Source: Labia minor
Lineage: Eukaryota > Arthropoda > Insecta > Dermaptera > Spongiphoridae
Direction: 5' to 3'
NCBI GenBank assembly: GCA_963082975.1
Contig: OY720345.1
Location: 54,976,528-55,040,527, forward strand
Length of the DNA stretch: 64,000 nt
Shown: positions 59,258 through 64,000 of the stretch, in pieces
Layout: each line of letters opens with the position of its first letter
Numbering within the stretch: position 1 is the first letter of the stretch
Notes under the pieces: model-generated
Databases searched by the model: none
The model's input: only the letters and a program-made list of their open reading frames with translations
What the model was told of the DNA's origin: nothing
Position numbers and translations under genes: made by a program

Positions 59258-60448
59258 AGGTAATGGCACCTATAGCGGACACATTATAGCCCATTTTTCA
59301 TCATTTTTGTACCTAGAATTGAAGTAACAATTGTGAATAGAGAAACTAATGGTTTTATTTGAGGTTCATTTATCATTCTTAGAGATAGTAATAATTACTT
59401 AACTATTTGCTAATCCCTCATATTAAATTTTTAATTTTAAAAAAATTTTACATTTGCACCTAAGGCGGACAGTGAAAATTTCAACGGAACCTAAAGTGGA
59501 CATTTGAAGAACCTAAAGCTAACATTAAGATAAACGTCAGTAAATAAATCAAAAATTTAATTTTCAATATTTTATTATTAAATTAAATCAATTATAAATC
59601 AATAGAATATCAATTAAAAATCATTATTATAATAATTATTTCAGTTTTTCAAGTTCTGGCACTGAAAATAATTCCCTTCGCCTGCTGAAGCGGGTGGGTT
59701 TGGCCAAGTGGCCCAGAACATCATCCCACAAATAGAAGAGTTCGACATCTCTGTCTGGCCACTTCCATAAACTGCCACTCCTTATCATGGCCTTAACTTT
59801 TATCCCGTCAGGCAATATTTCCGTAATGATTCCTGGAAATAATTAGCACGTGTAGAACCTGCCTACGTTTAGAACCTGAAACGGACATTAGTGGCAACTT
59901 AAGGTTCTGAATTGAATTTTTTTATAATTTTAAGATTAAACGCCATCAAATGAATATTTCTCTAAGTTACATTTAATTTTATACGTACACAAACCTGAAG
60001 CGGACAGCAAGTGTCCGCTTCAGGAAAGCCATATAAATTTGGAACCTAAAGCGAACACCACTTTAAATTTATCAACAACAAGTCACTCTGTCAATAACAC
60101 TTTATAATTTGCTTCTTTATTCTATAAATGTCAGTTTAAACTAATAATATAGATTTAAAAACATAATACGAACATATAAAAGCTTAATTACAATGACCAC
60201 TAACCTTAAAAATTTGCTAAGAATTCACAAAAAATATGTGGAAGATGAATATGAAATTTTTCGTTTCTCCATAAAATTGTCAATTTGTTCAGTGAAGCCA
60301 ACTTGACCACTCCAATATGTTTTGGAAAGAGTAAATTATTCGAAATATTAGACGGAATGGAGAGAAATTTAAAATAACTTTTATTTTAAGTAAAAATTTT
60401 CCATTTGTGTCCGCCTTAAGTCCCTGTCCGCTATAGGTGCCACTACCT
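59258..60448. mobile_element. TA-flanked, probably pogo/Tigger-like non-autonomous element
   Basis: The ends are AGGTAATGGCACCTATAGCGGACA-like at the left and the inverted TGTCCGCTATAGGTGCC...ACCT at the right. TA dinucleotides flank both (59256-59257 and 60449-60450). The interior repeats the end-proximal motif AACCTRAAGCGGACA about seven more times in either orientation and includes one perfect 13-bp hairpin. It carries a terminal exon on the minus strand. The TA target and the type of protein fit pogo/Tigger elements, but family assignment is inference. Confidence 0.65.
59636..59832 (-). pseudogene. Terminal coding exon of a pogo/Tigger-like or related protein
   Basis: On the minus strand TTATTTCCAG is a good 3' splice site (AG at 59834-59833). 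The exon that follows stays open for about 65 codons to a TAA at 59638-59636. It reads GIITEILPDGIKVKAM, RSGSLWKWPDRDVELFYLWD, LGHLAKP and SVPELEKLK. This resembles the short C-terminal domain with KSGxxWKWP and a closing VPEL that I recall from arthropod pogo/Tigger-type transposase proteins; an alignment is needed. No catalytic DDE region lies upstream, so the element kept only the last exon. The frame is undamaged, which suggests recent origin or capture. Confidence 0.6.
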
Positions 60449-60907
60449 TACGCATTTTGAAATTGCCGCACTAAAGTTTTTTATTTTGGAAAAAACTGCA
60501 CACATAAAAAAGTGCACACACAGGTCACGAAAAATTAGATGGAACACTGCTCGTAATATAGAGAACCGGGCAAGGCGAGACAAGTGTTGATTCTCTGGGG
60601 TTCCTTCCAGACTTTAATTCTCTTCTCTGGGCAGTAACCTCTAAGTTTGGCCTCGATATAGGATCCTGGCACTGTCGTATCGGTTAGTAATGATGACTCT
60701 CTGTCCTCTCCAATATATATCGGCTTTCTCTTTGAATAATAGAATAATATGTATATTCAAAATTCATTTTATCAAATCTATTTATTTTTTATAAAAAATA
60801 TAACATGTTTATAGAAATATAAAATTTTACAAATATATCTATAGAGCATATAAGCAACTCATTTGAATCAATTTTAATAAAAAAGTTTCTGTCAACTCAA
60901 ATATTTA

Positions 60908-61135
60908 GTAAATTAAACCACATATTGATATTTGTTATTGTAAATTTATTCAAAAAATACAAACATATACACAACGTTTCGATTGCTACTTCTGCAATCG
61001 TTATCAAGCGACTGCACTGTTCGAGCGTCCAGTGACACTTGTCACTTGCAGAAGTAGCAATCGAAACCTTGTGTATATGTTTGTATTTTTTGAATAAATT
61101 TACAATAACAAATATCAATATGTGGTTTAATTTAC
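60908..61135. repeat. Fold-back (90-48-90) Penelope-like repeat
   Basis: Arms 60908-60997 and 61046-61135 are inverted copies with one visible mismatch. They contain CGATTGCTACTTCTGC and an AT-rich tail. The 48-bp centre has ATCGTTATCAAGCGACTG and a small AGTGACACTTGTCACT palindrome. The left arm plus centre matches 53650-53733. A minus-strand 87-codon frame here is a by-product of the palindrome. Confidence 0.85.
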
Positions 61136-62875
61136 AAAATTCCGTTATAAATAAAAACAACCACCAAAGCTTTAATAATTTAAAATCAAATATTTAGCTT
61201 TAAAAAAATAAGTTGCTTATACAGAACAGTTGAACTAATCAAGGTTGCTTGTATAGAGGTTTCTTATATAGAACGTTCACTGCATTTTCAATACATTTAA
61301 GGTATGCCCTTATTGATAAAAAGAGAATCTACAATTTATTTTATATTTTTATCTGTAAATCTGTATTTTTGTTTTGGTGATTTCATTTATTTATTTATTT
61401 TTATTTTAATAGTACCACAAGGAGATATAAAAATGATATCGGAAATAACTTCGTTGATCCTAAAAGAGTTTTCTTGCCGCTTCTATAAATCAAACGGCTC
61501 AGTGTTGTTACTAATCAAATATTATTGCTCTTGATAAAAATTGATATTTTTTTGTTTTATTTTGTTTTGTTGAATCTCCAAATAAAAGATTAATAACCAG
61601 AAGTTTGAGAAATGTTAAGAAATTACTTGAATATCTAAATTGCTCTAACATTTAAAAAATATTTTGAATGATTTTTTTTTTAGAGTTTTTCTATTATATT
61701 TTAAAATAAATACTCTGTAAAATTTTTCTATAATACATTTAGTTATATTTTCAATAATATTTTCGGTAAAAATGAATTTATTAAAAATTTATTAATAATG
61801 TTCTTTGTAAACTGAGGGGAGAATATTCAGAAGGTTAATATCTACTTTTATTATCTTGGAAAAGTATTGTCATATTTTTTAAATAATAGTTTATAATAAT
61901 TTACTAATACTTTTAGAAATATGTACCATATAATAATTAATGTTGAATTTTGAATTGAAATAGGTACTTTTTTATAAGATTATTAAATACATTTTCCTAC
62001 AAAAGATTTTTATATTTTCGTTTTTTTCAAAATAATCCATTTCTGACTTTTTCATTATTTCTCGACACCCCACTCCCTCTCTTACATCCCGTCGATATTT
62101 GATCTTCTTTTTTGAGAAACAAAATCTTTTATTCTTCTCTTTGGCAAGATAGTGTCTGTACTCTCTTTGAAATTGGTGCAAGATGTCGATTTGTCTACCT
62201 TTGTCCAATCTATTTCAAATACCTATTTTATCTCTGTCGATTTGAATTGATTTTATCTTTTGCTCTCATACTTCTTTTCATTCACATTCCCCTCCTCCTT
62301 CTTCATCGACACTTTTTCCTTCACTTACAGTCAAAGTCTGATGTATGCGATTTATATTCTCTCATTCTTGTTGAAGTTTCTTATAAAGATTTTCTATTTT
62401 CTTTTAAACATATTTGGGAGGTCCTAAATGTTAAATTAAATTCATTTGTAAAAGAAATTAAACTCTTTTGTCATTAGGATTATTATTTTAGATTTTGCAG
62501 AGTAATAATATCTTATTGAAAGTTTAATCATATAAATTAATATTCCTTATAATTGCATTCATTTAAATATAATATTTAATAAAATAAATATTTAAAGAGC
62601 TAAATTTCAAGGATCTATTCTTCATATAATTGAATTGTATGTAGTATTTTATATATTTTCTATATTGAATTGAAAAATGTTATTCATCATATATATAATT
62701 TATAGACATATCAAGCAATTAAAAAAATAGTTAATTTGTATATATCTTTTCATTTCCACCAATGAAAAATCGGTACAGAAAGAGAAAAAAACAAGTTAAT
62801 TTGTTTATATGAAAAATTAGTAAAAAAAAAAAAAATTATGTATTTTAAATGATAACTATGTTTTAACTGAATCGA
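61136..62875. other. AT-rich spacer
   Basis: Short hydrophobic plus-strand frames at 61304-61534 and 62112-62477 have no family features. No transposon end or RNA gene is recognised. Confidence 0.55.
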
Positions 62876-63127
62876 CATGCCAAGTATTTTTCAGTTAATA
62901 CTAGCTGCTCAGAGCTCCTTCGTCGCTCTTCACATCTAGACGGGGGCTCCGCCCCCTGTACCCCCGAGTGGTACATAGTATTTGGTTGAAAGTAGTAAAA
63001 GGTTTTCATCCATTTTGTTTCAAACAATGTATAACATAAAACATTCATTTCTTATTGTGTGATTATTTAAAATATATTTTAATTTATTTAGTAAATTAAT
63101 TATATATATTATTATTGAATATGTTAT
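62876..63127 (-). repeat. LINE-associated GC-rich tail, copy 2
   Basis: Reverse-complement match of 17876-18104, again starting exactly at a LINE 3' end (copy F). The strong hairpin GGGGGC-GGA-GCCCCC is perfectly kept, while the AGCGCC-GAA-GGCGCT hairpin is disrupted (AGCGACGAAGGAGCT). Both copies end at CAGCTAGT. Confidence 0.75.
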
Positions 63128-63275
63128 ATCTATCTACTCGAAAGTTCTTGGCAGCTACAACCACATTTCTCCAAGTGTCCCCGGTGACCTCATCTTTCTT
63201 TGGCCAATAAATGCTGGAAAGAATAATCTGAATCTACTCTCATCTCCCAGGGTCATAGACCATGCGTGGCTCAAC
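63128..63275 (-). pseudogene. RTE-like LINE 3' end with internal deletion (copy F)
   Basis: The minus strand starts at GCATGGTCTATGACC, runs through GATGAGAGTAGATTCAG and the GGCCAAAGAAAGATGAGG block, then jumps to GGGGACACTTGGAGAAATG and the terminal CTTTCGAGTAGATAGATA. About 100 bp present in copy A is missing. It directly follows the 3' end of copy G, head to tail. Confidence 0.75.
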
Positions 63276-63276
63276 G

Positions 63277-63950
63277 GTACTCGAAAGTTCTTGGCAGCTA
63301 CAACCACATTTCTCCAAGTGTCCTTATCCTGAACCTCTGTTCCATCTCTCGTACGTCATTCCCTCATCTTTCTTTGGCCCATAAATGCTGGGGAGAATCC
63401 TATTCTCAAATACTCTGAATCCACTCTCATCTCCTAAGATCATAGACCATGTCTCACACTCATATAATACAACAGACAAAATAATTGTTTTATATATTTT
63501 AATTTTCATTCCCTTTTATAATAATTTTGATGAGATAAGCCTCTTTACTGCATGATAACAGGCGTTTTCCGATTGCAACTTCGATTTCAATTCTTCTCAA
63601 ATATTATTATCCTTCGTGATTACATTCAATTTTTCTACATATTCAAATTCTACATTTTGTATGTTAATACTGCTCCTGTTTGTTTCTAAATATATTTATT
63701 TATCATTATTAATTTCAAACCTCATCTCTTTTCCTACCTCGATTAATTTTTCCTCGCTATCTGTAATTGCAATTGCCGAATCTCCTATTATATTTAAGTC
63801 GTCTGGGTCACCTAATATTTTACAATTGATTTCCACATCTTACTCTTTCTTTACTACCTTCAAGATAAATTTTAAGATCAAAATTTGAAAAAGTTTATCC
63901 GGATCTATTGAGTCATGCGTAGGTTTTACTAAAGTCTACAAATAATTAGT
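63277..63950 (-). pseudogene. RTE-like LINE with RT remnants (copy G)
   Basis: The minus strand from about 63945 has an RT motif-A remnant (LFVDFSKT), then a deletion of about 250 bp, then a corrupted motif C in which YADD has become DPDD (LGDPDDLNIIGDSA), followed by the downstream segments through SVVLYECETWSM to the LINE 3' end at 63277. Stops and the lost catalytic box make it inactive. It shares its 3' sequence (CTTGGCAGCTACAACC on the plus strand) with copy F. Confidence 0.8.
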
Positions 63951-64000
63951 GAACAGAATTATTGAATTCGCGGTTTTTTTAATATCTGTCATAATGAAAA

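Larger units (their letters stand above)
59135..60549. mobile_element. hAT-type element, family 5, carrying a second transposon
   Basis: The left end is CAGTATTCCCTCTAAG; the right end, read inward, is CAGTGTTCCATCTAAT. The flanking duplication CTCGTAAT is perfect (59127-59134 and 60550-60557). Near the left end is a run of alternating GTGCGCGCGC dinucleotides, and GTGCGC/TGCACA motifs recur near the right end. Without the nested element (59258-60448) it would be about 220 bp and non-coding, a MITE. Confidence 0.88.
58840..60725 (-). repeat. Repeat family R, copy 2, split by a hAT element
   Basis: The parts 58840-59126 and 60558-60725 together match 18254-18725. The 1.4-kb hAT element at 59135-60549 sits between them with a duplicated CTCGTAAT. 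The minus strand of the right part encodes GSYIEAKLRGYCPEKR and KVWKEPQR, similar to copy 1. Removing the insertion restores colinearity with copy 1, so the family is real even though I cannot name it. Confidence 0.65.

Noticed and set aside
60897-61160. 87-codon minus-strand frame
   Set aside because: It spans the fold-back repeat; openness on both arms follows from the palindrome, not from coding.
62112-62477. 121-codon hydrophobic plus-strand frame
   Set aside because: Leu/Phe/Ile-rich as expected from T-rich DNA; no signal-peptide or domain pattern and no start context.

Overview
The window looks like AT-rich (clearly above 70% A+T), gene-poor DNA from an arthropod nuclear genome. A copepod such as a sea louse would fit, but the sequence does not prove it. 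The reasons are pervasive A/T tracts and (TA)n microsatellites, animal-type mariner, Tc1, hAT, Ty3/gypsy, Penelope-like and RTE-like elements, insect-style core promoter and splice signals, and no long host open reading frame. No complete host protein-coding gene, tRNA gene, rRNA gene or CRISPR array is visible. The window is best read as intron or intergenic DNA packed with transposons of different ages.

Layout. At 1-12 kb there is a tRNA-like SINE, two broken mariner transposases, three hAT-type elements with 8-bp target duplications and a LINE tail. At 12-22 kb there is a perfect recursive-splice-like site (12268/12269), an internally deleted mariner MITE with both ends, two LINE copies (one split by a hAT MITE), a GC-rich LINE tail, and two repeat families that recur near 48 and 58-60 kb. 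At 22.7-27.05 kb lies the youngest element, a Ty3/gypsy LTR retrotransposon on the minus strand with 897-bp LTRs differing at one base, a 4-bp target duplication, primer site, polypurine tract and one 631-codon gag-protease frame, but no RT, RNase H or integrase. At 30-36 kb there is a SINE-like block, a candidate solo LTR and the best LINE copy (YADD reverse transcriptase). At 37.4 kb there is a TATA/initiator promoter with a possible 67-nt first exon, and at 42.36 kb a second recursive-splice-like site on the same strand. At 50-55 kb are mariner fragments and a Tc1 element with a hAT MITE inside. At 58.8-60.7 kb is a three-level nest: repeat family R, holding a hAT element, holding a TA-flanked element that carries what looks like the last exon of a pogo/Tigger-like protein. 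The window ends with a fold-back repeat and a head-to-tail LINE pair.

How the parts relate. Most features are dead or non-autonomous passengers that depend on enzymes made elsewhere. The nesting gives a relative timeline: LINE before hAT MITE, Tc1 before hAT MITE, repeat R before hAT before TA-element, with gypsy most recent. The only hints of a host gene are the plus-strand promoter/first exon and the two plus-strand recursive-splice-like sites, which would fit a long intron of a plus-strand gene whose coding exons lie outside the window.
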